In this document: positions 26,807 through 35,526 of the stretch, piece after piece | How positions within the stretch are numbered: the stretch's first letter is position 1 | How the letters are laid out: each line of letters starts with the position of its first letter | NCBI GenBank assembly: GCA_948907985.1 | Contig: CAQWMM010000001.1 | Span: 26,472 to 90,471 of the forward strand | Length of the DNA stretch: 64,000 nucleotides | Source: an uncultured Bacillota bacterium | GTDB lineage: Bacteria > Bacillota > Dehalobacteriia > UBA4068 > UBA4997 | Reading direction: 5' to 3' | The notes under the pieces: model-generated | What the model was told of the DNA's origin: nothing | Database searches by the model: none | What the model saw: the letters and a program-made list of their open reading frames with translations, nothing else | Program-made: the position numbers and the translations under genes

Positions 26807-27196
26807 ATGAACACGTTGACGATGAAAAACTGGCTGTTGGGCGCGCGCCCTTTGCCGGATGAGAACAAAATTCATCCCTGGGGGCTGCTGCTGGGGATAA
26901 CCAATCTGCTGTTGATTCTTTTTGGCCGCCTGGCGGTGGCCTCTGGCATTGGCATTGCTGATGACTATGCCTGTCCGGTAAGTTCTATATTGCCCGGTAT
27001 GGCGTTGATTATCCCGCTGATTGCGCCGTTTATTGCTCTGGCCTTACAGGCTTTGCGGCAGTTTTGCCACAAACGCTGGAGCTATTACGCCTGTTCCGCT
27101 TTGATTTGGCTGCTGACGGCGGCGTCGCTGGCGGTGGTGATTTGGAATTTTTGCGGGGTTGCTTATATTTGTGAGAATTTTCAGCCGATAAACTAA
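26807..27196 (+). CDS. small membrane protein, unknown function
   Basis: 129 residues with three hydrophobic segments (about 25-45, 62-85, 98-118). A conserved-looking WGLLLGITNLLLILFGRLA stretch opens the first span. No family is recognised. GAGGAG lies about 10 bases before the ATG and can be masked by an upstream complement. A long perfect terminator hairpin follows. Function unknown. Confidence 0.55.
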   Translation: MNTLTMKNWLLGARPLPDENKIHPWGLLLGITNLLLILFGRLAVASGIGIADDYACPVSSILPGMALIIPLIAPFIALALQALRQFCHKRWSYYACSALIWLLTAASLAVVIWNFCGVAYICENFQPIN

Positions 27197-27204
27197 AAAC
27201 TGCT

Positions 27205-27252
27205 TAAAAATTAAGCCCTGCGTTAGCAAATTAACGCAGGGCTTAATTTTTA
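27205..27252. terminator. strong bidirectional terminator
   Basis: A perfect 21-bp stem (27205-27225 with 27232-27252), six-base loop, A-rich foot and T-rich end on both strands. It separates the rightward membrane-protein gene from the leftward polyamine operon. Confidence 0.92.
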
Positions 27253-27258
27253 GGGAAA

Positions 27259-28029
27259 TTAGAAAAACTCAATTACTATTTTTATGAAGAAGATTGCCAG
27301 CACCAGCAGAATAATTGGGCGGGCAATGGCCGCGCCATGGCTGGAAAAACAGCGTGCACCAAGATAGTTGCCGGCAACGCTGAAACATCCGGCGGCCAGC
27401 CCCAGCGGCAGCAGCACCTGATCGTTCAGCAGAAAGACCAGCAGCGCCGCCAGATTGGTGGTTAGATTGATGATTTTAGTTAGGCCGTTGGCCTTGGTCA
27501 GCGGCATTTGCGTCATGCCTGCCAGCAGCAGGATTAAGAACGTACCGGTACCGGGGCCGTAAAAGCCATCGTAAATGCCGATAAAGAAAGCGGCCAGCGC
27601 GGCCAGTAGACCAACCCGGCGCGGATTGCCGCCCGAAATCTGGCCGGGCGGCCGGGCGGCGGAGTTCAGGCTTTGGCTGCGCAACACATAAAGGCCGGTT
27701 AGGGGCAGGATAACCAGCAGCAGGGCGCGCAGAACGTCTTCGCTGATCAGCAGGGCCAGATTAGCGCCCCCGGCGGAGCCGAGAAAGGCGCAAAGCACGC
27801 AGAGGGGCGCCAGCCGCCAGTTGACATAGCCGCTTTGGGCATAGCGCCAGGTGGTAAGAGCAGTGCCCATGGCGCTGCTCATTTTGTTGGTGGCGATAGC
27901 GTTATGTACCGGCAGGCCGGCGAGCAGATAGGCCGGCAGGGAGATTAAACCGCCGCCGCCGGCGATAGCGTCCACAAAGCCGGCCAGAAAAACCAGCGGG
28001 CAGACAATCAGAAAATGCAGCAAATCCAT
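27259..28029 (-). CDS. TSUP (TauE/SafE) family permease
   Basis: 256 residues with about eight membrane segments. The N-terminal half has the family signature FVDAIAGGGGLISLPAYL followed by HNAIATNKMSS, repeated in weaker form in the second half (FYGPGTGTFLI, LTKANGLTKIINL). TSUP proteins move anions such as sulfite, sulfoacetate or other organosulfur compounds; the substrate here is unknown. It is the last gene of the polyamine operon (26 bases after the carboxyspermidine decarboxylase), so a link to polyamine or amino-acid export is possible, though unproven. AGGAG is 7 bases before the ATG. Confidence 0.85.
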   Translation of the reverse strand: MDLLHFLIVCPLVFLAGFVDAIAGGGGLISLPAYLLAGLPVHNAIATNKMSSAMGTALTTWRYAQSGYVNWRLAPLCVLCAFLGSAGGANLALLISEDVLRALLLVILPLTGLYVLRSQSLNSAARPPGQISGGNPRRVGLLAALAAFFIGIYDGFYGPGTGTFLILLLAGMTQMPLTKANGLTKIINLTTNLAALLVFLLNDQVLLPLGLAAGCFSVAGNYLGARCFSSHGAAIARPIILLVLAIFFIKIVIEFF

Positions 28030-28055
28030 TTCAGGCTCCTAACTAAGGTTTGAGG

Positions 28056-29201
28056 TTACAGCCGGCCTTTGAAATCGGCATAGCCAAACTGCCGGTGCAG
28101 GCGATACTGGCCGTCGGCGGCGCGCAGTATAATAGCCGGCAGGGGCATACCGTTAAAGGTGTTGTTTTTAACCATGGTGTAGATTGCCATATCGCTAAAA
28201 GTCAACCGGTCGCCGGGTTGCAGGGGCTGGGCGAAAGAATAGTCGCCGATAATATCGCCGGCCAGACAGGTGGGGCCGCCCAGCCGGTAGGTATAGGGCA
28301 GCTCTCCGGGCCGGGCGGAGCCGGCCAGCGGCGGGCGGTAGGGCATTTCCAAAACGTCCGGCATATGGCAGGCGGCGGAGGCGTCTAAAATGACGCATTG
28401 CGGCGCGCCGTTCTCCGGCGGTAAAACGTCCAGTACGGTGCAGCGCAGAAAGCCGCAGTTTAGCGCCACCGCCTCGCCGGGTTCCAGATAAATTTGCAGG
28501 CCATATTGCTTATGCAGGCGCAGCAGACAATCCTCCAGGGACGGTAGGTCGTAGCCGGGGCGGGTGATATGGTGGCCGCCGCCCAGATTGAGCCATTTCA
28601 GCCGGGGGAGAAATTCGCCGAATTTTTCTTCCAGCGCGTTTACGGTTTTAATTAAAGCGTCGCTGTCCTGTTCGCATAAGGTGTGCATATGCAGGCCGTC
28701 CAGCAGGGGCAGCCAGGCGGGGTCAAAATCGGCCCGGCGCACCCCCAGCCGCGAGCCGGGCGAGCAGGGATCATAAATGGCGTGGCTTTGGGTGGAAAAT
28801 TCCGGATTGACGCGCAGGCCGACGCTTTTGCCGGCCGCCCGCGCCTGGGGCGCAAATTTTTGCAGCTGGCTGCCAGAATTGAAAATGATATGATCGGCCA
28901 GCGGCAGCAGTTCGGCAAATTCCGCCTCGGTATAGGCCGGTTTAAAAACATGAACCTCGCCGCCCATTTCCTCGCGCCCCAGCCGCGCCTCATAAAGGCC
29001 GCTGGCCGCGGTTCCCTGCAAATAACGGCCAAGCAGCGGATAGAGCGCGTAGCAGGCAAAGGCTTTTTGCGCCAGCAAAATCCGGCAGCCGGTTCGCTGG
29101 CTTAGGCCTTGCAGCAGGCGCAGATTTTCTTCCAGCAGCGCCTCGTCGATGATATAGCAGGGGCTGGGCAGTTGGCCGGGCTGATAGATTACGTCCGGCA
29201 T
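28056..29201 (-). CDS. nspC: carboxy(nor)spermidine decarboxylase
   Basis: 381 residues, a fold III PLP decarboxylase. PLP lysine in LLAQKAFACYA; phosphate-binding GGGHHITRPGYD; EPGEAVALNCG; C-terminal catalytic Cys in GGPTCLAGD. It removes CO2 from carboxyspermidine (or carboxynorspermidine) to yield spermidine (or norspermidine). The ATG follows the stop of the dehydrogenase gene with no bases between, so the two steps of the pathway are coupled. Its presence beside speD/speE means that two spermidine routes coexist in the operon. Confidence 0.9.
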   Translation of the reverse strand: MPDVIYQPGQLPSPCYIIDEALLEENLRLLQGLSQRTGCRILLAQKAFACYALYPLLGRYLQGTAASGLYEARLGREEMGGEVHVFKPAYTEAEFAELLPLADHIIFNSGSQLQKFAPQARAAGKSVGLRVNPEFSTQSHAIYDPCSPGSRLGVRRADFDPAWLPLLDGLHMHTLCEQDSDALIKTVNALEEKFGEFLPRLKWLNLGGGHHITRPGYDLPSLEDCLLRLHKQYGLQIYLEPGEAVALNCGFLRCTVLDVLPPENGAPQCVILDASAACHMPDVLEMPYRPPLAGSARPGELPYTYRLGGPTCLAGDIIGDYSFAQPLQPGDRLTFSDMAIYTMVKNNTFNGMPLPAIILRAADGQYRLHRQFGYADFKGRL

Positions 29202-30404
29202 TTAGTCCACCAACTCCGGGTTAAAGCTTTCCTGCCAGGGCAGGCCCCAGCGGTTCAGCGCGTCCATGAAAGGATCGGGGTCGAACTCCTCGATGTTATG
29301 CACGCCGGGTTTCTGCCAGACGCCCTGCATAACCAGCATTGCGCCAATCATGGCCGGTACGCCGGTGGTGTAGGCCACGGCCTGCGAACCCACCTCCTGA
29401 TAACATTTTTCATGGTCGCAGACGTTATAGAGGTAATAACGTTTGGTTTGGCCGTTCTTTTGGCCGGTGAAGATACAGCCGATGTTGGTTTTGCCCTTGG
29501 TACGCGGCCCCAGCGAGGCGGGGTCCGGCAGGACGGCTTTCAGAAATTGCAGCGGCACAATTTGTTTGCCCTCAAACTCAATCGGCTTAATCGAGGTCAT
29601 ACCGACGTTTTCCAGGCATTTGAGGTGCGTCAGATAACTTTGGCCGAAAGTCATAAAAAAGCGAATCCGCTTAATTCCCGGCATATTCAGCGCCAGTGAT
29701 TCCAGCTCTTCATGGTGCAGCAGGTACATATCCTTTTCGCCAACCTGCGGGAAGTTGTAAACCCGTTTAATCTCCATTGGCGCGGTTTCCACCCAATGGC
29801 CGTCTTCCCAGTAGCTGCCGTTGGCCGAAACCTCGCGGATATTGATTTCCGGGTTGAAATTGGTGGCGAAAGGATAACCATGGTCGCCGGCGTTGCAGTC
29901 TAAAATATCAATATAGTTGATTTCGTCAAAATGATGTTTCAGTGCGTAGGCGGAAAAAACGCCGGTTACGCCGGGGTCGAAACCGCTGCCCAAAAGTGCG
30001 GTAATGCCGGCCTGCTCGAAACGTTCGCGATAAGCCCACTGCCATTTATATTCAAACTTGGCGGTGTCTTCCGGTTCGTAGTTGGCGGTGTCTACATAGG
30101 GAACGCGCGCCGCCAAACAGGCCTCCATAATTGACAAATCCTGATAGGGCAGGGCCAGATTTAAGACAACATCCGGCTTTTCGGCATCGATCAGGCGGGT
30201 TAGTTCCTCAACGTTGTTGGCGTCAACCTGTGCGGTGCTGATTTTGGTTGCCGTCTGCCCGGCCAGTTTGTCGCGCAGCGCGTCGCATTTTGCTTTGGTA
30301 CGGCTGGCCAGACAAAGTTCGGTAAAGACTTCACTGTTCTGGCAGCATTTGTGGATGGCTACGGAGGCGACGCCGCCGCAGCCGATAATCATTGCTTTTC
30401 CCAT
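29202..30404 (-). CDS. carboxy(nor)spermidine dehydrogenase (saccharopine dehydrogenase family)
   Basis: 400 residues. N-terminal Rossmann motif GCGGVASVAIHKC; central NLALPYQDLSIMEACL and LLGSGFDPGVTGVF are typical of the LYS1-like carboxynorspermidine synthase group. It condenses aspartate semialdehyde with putrescine (or diaminopropane) and reduces the Schiff base with NADPH to carboxyspermidine. The identity is firm because nspC follows directly. Putrescine would come from the arginine decarboxylase and agmatinase encoded upstream. AGGAG lies 10 bases before the ATG. A 97-base AT-rich gap separates it from speB. Confidence 0.9.
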   Translation of the reverse strand: MGKAMIIGCGGVASVAIHKCCQNSEVFTELCLASRTKAKCDALRDKLAGQTATKISTAQVDANNVEELTRLIDAEKPDVVLNLALPYQDLSIMEACLAARVPYVDTANYEPEDTAKFEYKWQWAYRERFEQAGITALLGSGFDPGVTGVFSAYALKHHFDEINYIDILDCNAGDHGYPFATNFNPEINIREVSANGSYWEDGHWVETAPMEIKRVYNFPQVGEKDMYLLHHEELESLALNMPGIKRIRFFMTFGQSYLTHLKCLENVGMTSIKPIEFEGKQIVPLQFLKAVLPDPASLGPRTKGKTNIGCIFTGQKNGQTKRYYLYNVCDHEKCYQEVGSQAVAYTTGVPAMIGAMLVMQGVWQKPGVHNIEEFDPDPFMDALNRWGLPWQESFNPELVD

Positions 30405-30501
30405 AATAATTTTTCTCCTGATTTAAAAAGTAAATTTATATTAAGGTAAATTGGTATTAAAGGCGATTGATAAACTCAAAGACGAGCGTTCAGCAACGCC
30501 C

Positions 30502-31377
30502 CTACAGCGCTAGTAACATCTCGCGGACAATCTTACAGGCCGCGGCGGTTGATATACCGCTTTGGTCATAGTGGGGGGCCAGTTCCATCACGTCGCAGGC
30601 TATTACGTTGGCCTGCCGGCAGACCTGCACCGCCGCCTGCATCAGCTGTAAAAAGCTGACGCCGCCCGGTTCCGGCGTGCCGGTGCCGGGGAAAACGCCG
30701 GGATCTAAAACGTCTAAATCCAGCGTGAAGTAAACCGGCTTGTCCGCACATTCCGCCAAAGCCTGCTCCAGACCGGTAAAATCAAATTTTTGCAGTTGGG
30801 TATGCCCAGACGCCGCCCAGGCAAATTCATACCGCTCACCGGAGCGGATACCGAATTGATAAATCCGTTTGTCGCCCAGAATTTCCCAGCAGCGGCGGAT
30901 TACCGAGGCGTGGGAAAGGCTTACGCCCAAATAGGCCTCGCGGAGATCGGTGTGCGCGTCAAAATGCAGCAGACAAAGATCCGGGTGTCGTTGGGCGGCT
31001 GCCCTCACCGTCCCCAGAGTCAGCAGGTGCTCGCCGCCCAGCATAAAGGGCAGCTTGCCGGCGGCCAGGATTTGCCCGGCGTGCTGCTCGATTGCGGCCA
31101 GAGTTTGCGCGCTGTCGCCAAAAGGCAGTTCCAAATCGCCGCAGTCGCAGATTGCGCGCTCGGTCAAATCCCGGTCCTGATAGGGGCTGTAGGTTTCCAG
31201 TCCGAAAGATTCCGCCCGGATGGCGGCGCTGCCAAAGCGGGCGCCGGGGCGGTTGGAGGTGGTGGAGTCATAGGGCGCGCCGAAAAGCACAATCTCGGCT
31301 TCGGTAAAATCAGCCTCGCAAGCCAGAAAAGTTTGGCAGTTTTTTTGGATACTTTTTGGGATATTGTTAATCGACAT
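30502..31377 (-). CDS. speB: agmatinase (ureohydrolase family)
   Basis: 291 residues from ATG 31377 (GGAGG about 9 bases upstream); the frame is open far beyond but inside speE. Binuclear manganese ligands are present: GGEHLLTLG, HFDAHTDLRE, and LDLDVLDPGVFPGTGTPEPGG-type sequence, the last typical of agmatinases. It hydrolyses agmatine to putrescine and urea, completing the arginine decarboxylase route. The start overlaps the end of speE by 11 bases. Confidence 0.92.
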   Translation of the reverse strand: MSINNIPKSIQKNCQTFLACEADFTEAEIVLFGAPYDSTTSNRPGARFGSAAIRAESFGLETYSPYQDRDLTERAICDCGDLELPFGDSAQTLAAIEQHAGQILAAGKLPFMLGGEHLLTLGTVRAAAQRHPDLCLLHFDAHTDLREAYLGVSLSHASVIRRCWEILGDKRIYQFGIRSGERYEFAWAASGHTQLQKFDFTGLEQALAECADKPVYFTLDLDVLDPGVFPGTGTPEPGGVSFLQLMQAAVQVCRQANVIACDVMELAPHYDQSGISTAAACKIVREMLLAL

Positions 31378-32227
31378 CTTCCACGTCCTCCAGAAGTTTT
31401 TCCACATAAGCGGGCAGGGCAAAAGCGCCTTGGTGCAGGTTGGTAGTGTAATATTGTGTTCGCAGGCCGCGGCTGTTCCATTCCTGCGCCCGCAGGTTTT
31501 TAACCGGATGATATTTTTTGGAAGAAAAGCCAAACAGCCAATGGCCGGAGGGGTAGGTGGGAATATGCGCCTGATAAACCCGACTGAGCGGAAAACTGGC
31601 GCAGATTCGGCTGTGGGCGCGCTGCATGGCCAGAGCGTCGGCCTCATAAAAGGGGCTTTCGTGCTGATTAACCATAATGCCGTCATCGCGCAGGGCTTTG
31701 TAGCAGTTGCCGTAAAACTCCCGGGTAAACAGACCCTCGCCCGGGCCGAAAGGATCGGTGGAATCAACAATAATTAAATCGTAGTCGGCCTGTTTGGTGC
31801 GGACATATTTCAGGCCGTCGGCAAAATGAATCTGCAACCGGGAGTCGTCCAGCCGGCAGGCTGTTTGCGGCAGATATTGGCGGCAGGCCTGCACCACCAT
31901 TTCGTCAATCTCCACTAAATCAATATGCTCAATTTCCGGATATTTAACCAGCTCGCGCACCACGCCGCCGTCGCCCGCGCCGATTACCAGCACGTCGCGC
32001 ACATGCGGGTGGACGGCCATTGGCACATGGGTGATCATCTCATGATAAATAAATTCGTCTTTTTCGGTCAGCATCATATAGCCGTCCAGCGTGAGGAAAC
32101 GGCCAAATTCGGCGGATTCAAATACATCAATACGCTGAAACTCGCTTTGGGCGCTGAACAGCTGTTTATCCACCCGAATAGAGAATTTTACATGCGGCGT
32201 GTGCCTTTCCGTAAACCATAATTCCAT
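31367..32227 (-). CDS. speE: spermidine synthase (polyamine aminopropyltransferase)
   Basis: 286 residues, normal for SpeE. SAM-like cofactor motif VIGAGDGGVVREL, acidic EIDEMVV, and catalytic DSTDPFGPGEGLFT. N-terminal beta domain with YHEMITHVP. It transfers the aminopropyl group of decarboxylated SAM (made by SpeD) to putrescine. GAGDGG instead of the common GGGDGG is a mild change. With CASDH/CASDC in the same operon it may make a different product such as thermospermine or spermine; this cannot be told from the sequence. AAGGAG 8 bases before the ATG. Confidence 0.93.
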   Translation of the reverse strand: MELWFTERHTPHVKFSIRVDKQLFSAQSEFQRIDVFESAEFGRFLTLDGYMMLTEKDEFIYHEMITHVPMAVHPHVRDVLVIGAGDGGVVRELVKYPEIEHIDLVEIDEMVVQACRQYLPQTACRLDDSRLQIHFADGLKYVRTKQADYDLIIVDSTDPFGPGEGLFTREFYGNCYKALRDDGIMVNQHESPFYEADALAMQRAHSRICASFPLSRVYQAHIPTYPSGHWLFGFSSKKYHPVKNLRAQEWNSRGLRTQYYTTNLHQGAFALPAYVEKLLEDVEDVD

Positions 32228-32239
32228 TTTAGTATCTCC

Positions 32240-33679
32240 TTATTTTATTACATTCAAATGCTCGATCTGGGCGTCCTCCGGGCCGGTCAGCGAGCTGCCT
32301 TTTTGTCTGGCATAGCTGATGTAATCAAGAATCTGGGCGGTAATTTTTTCGCCGGGCGCAACGATTGGGATACCGGGCGGATAACACATCACAAACTCGC
32401 TGCAAATCCGCCCCAGGGTTTGCGCCAGCGGCAGGGACTCTTTGGGGGCGTAGAAAGCCTGCTGCGGCGTTAATTCAACCTGCGGCTCAATATATTCCTG
32501 GCTTAACAGGCCGCTTTTATCCCGCCGGTAGCGGCGGCGAATTTCGGCCAGCGCGCTTACCAGCCGTTCAATATCGCGCTGGCGGTCGCCGATGGAAATA
32601 TAGGCCAGAATGTTGCCCAGATCGCCAAATTCAATCTGAATATCATATTCGTCGCGCAGAATATCGTAAACCTCAATGCCGGCCAGGCCAATATTCAGCG
32701 TATTGACGGACAGCTTGGTGCGGTCAAAATTGGCAATGCTGCCGCCGTTAATCAGTTCGGCCCCAAAGGCCCAATAATCGCCGATACTGTTGATTTCTTC
32801 CCGGGCGTATTCCGCCAGCTTTAACACCTGGGCAAAGATTTTTTGCCCCTCCAGCGCCAGCTTGCGCCGGGAAATATCCAGACTGGAAAGCAGCAGATAG
32901 GAGGCGCTGGTGGTTTGCGTCAGGTTGATGATCTGGCGGCAGTAGCCGGGGCTGACGTTGGGGCCAAGCAGCAAAAAAGAACTCTGCGTCAGGCTGCCGC
33001 CGGATTTGTGCATACTGACGGCAGCCATATCCGCGCCAACGTGCATGGCCGCCGGCGGCAGATTATCGCCGAAATAAAAATGCGTGCCGTGCGCCTCGTC
33101 AGCCAGCACCAGCATATTGTGGCGGTGCGCCAGTTGGGTAATGGCGGAAATATCCGAGCAGATACCGTAATAGGTTGGATTGTTAACCAGCACCGCTTTG
33201 GCGTCGGGATTGGCCTGAATGGCCGCCTCCACCTGCTCTGGCCGCATACCCAGGGCAATGCCCAGGCCGGCGTTGACGTCCGGGTTGACGTAAACCGGTT
33301 TTGCGCCGCACAGTACCATGGCGTTGAGCACGCTGCGGTGGACGTTACGGGGCAGAATAATCTTATCGCCTTGTTTGCAGACGGTTAAAATCATACTCTG
33401 TACTGCCGAAGTCGTGCCGCCGATCATTAAAAAAGCGGCTGCCGCGCCAAAGGCGTCAGCCGCCAGCTCTTCGGCGCGTCTGATAACGGAAACCGGATGG
33501 CAGAGGTTGTCCAGCGGTTTCATGGAGTTAACGTCCAGGTTTACGCATTGTTCGCCCAAAAAGGCCGCCAGTTCCGGGTTGCCGCGGCCGCGTTTGTGTC
33601 CGGGAACGTCGAAAGGCACCACGCGCATTTTCTGAAAATTCTGTAAAGCCTGATAAATAGGCGCTTCGTTTTGGTTCAT
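32240..33679 (-). CDS. speA: arginine decarboxylase, fold I (Orn/Lys/Arg decarboxylase family)
   Basis: 479 residues, the short Bacillus-type form. PLP features: ADEAHGTHFYF with the aspartate that contacts the pyridine nitrogen, and the PLP lysine in VSMHKSGGSLTQS. C-terminal domain with the PPGIP motif. Family members act on arginine, lysine or ornithine; arginine is favoured because agmatinase lies two genes downstream. It makes agmatine, the precursor of putrescine. It is 13 bases after speD and 12 bases before speE in a tight operon. Confidence 0.88.
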   Translation of the reverse strand: MNQNEAPIYQALQNFQKMRVVPFDVPGHKRGRGNPELAAFLGEQCVNLDVNSMKPLDNLCHPVSVIRRAEELAADAFGAAAAFLMIGGTTSAVQSMILTVCKQGDKIILPRNVHRSVLNAMVLCGAKPVYVNPDVNAGLGIALGMRPEQVEAAIQANPDAKAVLVNNPTYYGICSDISAITQLAHRHNMLVLADEAHGTHFYFGDNLPPAAMHVGADMAAVSMHKSGGSLTQSSFLLLGPNVSPGYCRQIINLTQTTSASYLLLSSLDISRRKLALEGQKIFAQVLKLAEYAREEINSIGDYWAFGAELINGGSIANFDRTKLSVNTLNIGLAGIEVYDILRDEYDIQIEFGDLGNILAYISIGDRQRDIERLVSALAEIRRRYRRDKSGLLSQEYIEPQVELTPQQAFYAPKESLPLAQTLGRICSEFVMCYPPGIPIVAPGEKITAQILDYISYARQKGSSLTGPEDAQIEHLNVIK

Positions 33680-33692
33680 TTTTCGCTTACCT

Positions 33693-34469
33693 TTACTTTT
33701 TGTAAATATTGCGTCCGGAGAAAATTTCGATCATCTCCTGGCGCAGGCTATCCGTAATTTCCAGCCGGGTTTTGGGCGGCAGTTCATAAACGTCGGCGTT
33801 AAAAAGATAATTTTGCAGGTCAATATCCTTAATCAGCATTTTGGTATGGAAGATGTTAGCCTCGTAAATATTAATATCCACCGCGTCATAGCGGCGCAAA
33901 GTTTGGTCGTTGATATAGTTTTGAATGGAATTGATGTAGTGGTCGATAAAAAGCTTGCGGCCCTGCAAATCCCGCGTAAAGCCGCGCACCCGGTAATCCA
34001 TGGTGATAATATCGGAATCAAAACTGCCGATCAGATAGTCCAGAGTGGAAAGCGGGGTGATTTCCCCGCAGGTGGCCACGTCAATATCCACACGGAAAGT
34101 CGCCAGACAGGTTTCGGGGTGATATTCCGGATAGGTATGGACGGTGATGTGGCTTTTATCCAGGTGGGCAACCGTGGTATCACCGGCAAAGGCGGCGGGT
34201 ACCATTGAACTGTCGGCAATCAGCAGGGTTACGCTGGCCCCCTGCGGCTCGTAATCCTGGCTGGAAATGTTCAGAACCTTGGCGTTAATCATCTCGGCCA
34301 CATGGGTTAGAATGCCCGTTAAACGTTCAGAGTTATATTGCTTGTCAATATAGGCGATATAGTCTTTTTGTTCGCGCTGCGTTTTGGCATAGCAAACGTC
34401 ATAGATGTTGAAGCTCAACGATTTGGTGAGATTGTTAAAGCCATAGAGCTTGATTTTTTCCTGCTGCAT
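33693..34469 (-). CDS. speD: S-adenosylmethionine decarboxylase proenzyme
   Basis: 258 residues, the E. coli-like long type. The self-cleavage site is Lys105-Ser106 in [13 protein letters not shown]; Ser106 becomes the pyruvoyl cofactor. It supplies decarboxylated SAM for SpeE. First gene of the leftward operon speD-speA-speE-speB-CASDH-nspC-TSUP. Its leader (34470-34547) holds a GCCCGCGCGGGC palindrome (34515-34526) and TATTAT/TATATA sequences but no convincing -35. Confidence 0.93.
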   Translation of the reverse strand: MQQEKIKLYGFNNLTKSLSFNIYDVCYAKTQREQKDYIAYIDKQYNSERLTGILTHVAEMINAKVLNISSQDYEPQGASVTLLIADSSMVPAAFAGDTTVAHLDKSHITVHTYPEYHPETCLATFRVDIDVATCGEITPLSTLDYLIGSFDSDIITMDYRVRGFTRDLQGRKLFIDHYINSIQNYINDQTLRRYDAVDINIYEANIFHTKMLIKDIDLQNYLFNADVYELPPKTRLEITDSLRQEMIEIFSGRNIYKK

Positions 34470-34547
34470 AACTTAAACCGCCTTTACTGAGTTATATATA
34501 ATAAGGAAAGAGCTGCCCGCGCGGGCGGCGGACGGAGAAAACAAAAG

Positions 34548-34587
34548 CCCAAAACACAATGCCAAACTAAGCCACTTGTGTTTTGGG
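34548..34587 (-). terminator. terminator after tRNA-Pro
   Basis: CCCAAAACACA (34548-34558) and TGTGTTTTGGG (34577-34587) form an 11-bp stem. On the minus strand it is followed by CTTTTGTTTTC, so it most likely ends the tRNA-Pro transcript just before the speD leader. Bases 34588-34790 hold nothing else that I can support. Confidence 0.7.
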
Positions 34588-34790
34588 TTCTTTGGCCGCC
34601 CGGTTTTTCGCAAAAATATGCGCTATTATCCTATCCTGCATTTTATCATAGCTGCAAAGGCAAGTCAAGGGTTTTGGCAAAATATTTGCAGGATTATCCC
34701 GAATGAACCGGCGGCGGGGAAACTTTGAAAAAATGCCAGAAAAAAATTGACGATTTTCACAAATCCTTTGAGAAAACCGCCAATTTATTA

Positions 34791-34868
34791 TGGTCGGAGC
34801 GACACGACTTGAACGTGCGGCCTCTACCACCCCAAGGTAGCGCTCTAGCCAAACTGAGCTACGCCCCG
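34791..34868 (-). tRNA. tRNA-Pro(GGG)
   Basis: On the minus strand: acceptor CGGGGCG (from 34868) pairs with CGCTCCG (one G-U pair); D arm GCTCAGTTTGGCTAGAGC; anticodon arm CTACC-TTGGGGT-GGTAG with anticodon GGG; T arm GCACG-TTCAAGT-CGTGT; discriminator A and encoded CCA. Confidence 0.95.
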
Positions 34869-35000
34869 ATACACTTGTAATATTATAGTACCAGCGGTGT
34901 AATTTGTCAAGCGTTTTTGTGAAAAAGACGAAAAAAACTCCTTACAAAAAACTGGAGAAAAAACAATATAAAAATATCACAAAAAATTTCCAAAAAACTA

Positions 35001-35029
35001 TTGCAACCGTCAGGTTTTTCTGATAAAAT
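35001..35029 (+). promoter_or_regulatory. rpmB promoter
   Basis: TTGCAA (35001-35006), 17 bases, TAAAAT (35024-35029), 88 bases before the rpmB start. Confidence 0.7.
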
Positions 35030-35116
35030 AATATAGGTTATTTTCTGGCAGGCAATCTGAACAGAAAAATAATTAATTTTGAGGGTTTATTATTGCCTGG
35101 AAAAGGAGGTGGAACT

Positions 35117-35305
35117 ATGGCAAAATGCGAAGTCTGCGGCAAAACTATGCAAACCGGCATGAAAGTAAGCCACTCACATATCCGCACAAAACGTAAATGG
35201 AAACCAAACCTGCAAAGGGTTAAGGTTGTGGTGGGCGGCGCTCCGCAGAGAATCAATGTCTGCACCCGCTGCCTGCGTTCCGGCAAAGTCCAGAGGGCAA
35301 TTTAA
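35117..35305 (+). CDS. rpmB: 50S ribosomal protein L28
   Basis: 62 residues from ATG 35117, with AAAGGAGGTG directly upstream (35102-35110); the TTG at 35093 in the same frame is not used. Zinc-ribbon cysteines CEVCGK and CTRCLR mark the C+ form of L28. Typical sequence SHSHIRTKRKWKPNLQ. Structural protein of the large ribosomal subunit. A strong terminator and then a dispersed structured repeat follow. Confidence 0.96.
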   Translation: MAKCEVCGKTMQTGMKVSHSHIRTKRKWKPNLQRVKVVVGGAPQRINVCTRCLRSGKVQRAI

Positions 35306-35327
35306 CATCTATGCCGTATGTATGATT

Positions 35328-35358
35328 ACAGCAGCCTTAAGTAAAGGCTGCTGTTTTT
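35328..35358 (+). terminator. rpmB terminator
   Basis: ACAGCAGCCTT (35328-35338) and AAGGCTGCTGT (35344-35354), 11-bp stem, five-base loop, then TTTT. The dispersed repeat begins directly after it. Confidence 0.92.
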
Positions 35359-35446
35359 GTGAACACTTAACGATTGCCAAGCCTGAAAGGCGACGGCAGA
35401 GTTTAGTGTGAACAAATCCATTTGACTTTAGGCAAATGGAATCCTT
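35359..35446 (+). repeat. dispersed two-hairpin element, copy 1
   Basis: Starts GTGAACACTTAACGATTGCC and ends the first hairpin with GGCAGAGTTTAGTGTGAAC, an imperfect inverted repeat with inner stem GCC/GGC. A second hairpin TCCATTTG/CAAATGGA follows with a CTTTAG-containing loop. Other copies are at 46222 and 63915. Confidence 0.8.
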
Positions 35447-35448
35447 AA

Positions 35449-35498
35449 TGAACACTTAACGATTGCCAAGTCCTTTGGGCATATGGGAGTTTAACGAT
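35449..35498 (+). repeat. dispersed element, partial copy
   Basis: TGAACACTTAACGATTGCC is repeated directly after copy 1, followed by TCC...GGGAGTTTAACGA, a shortened or hybrid form. It ends just before the ribosome site of the next gene. Confidence 0.6.
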
Positions 35499-35526
35499 AT
35501 AAGAAAAAATAAGGAGGTGCTGAAAA

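Noticed and set aside
30502..31770. A 422-codon SpeB starting inside speE
   Set aside because: The first 131 codons are the shadow of speE; ATG 31377 has a ribosome site and gives normal agmatinase length.
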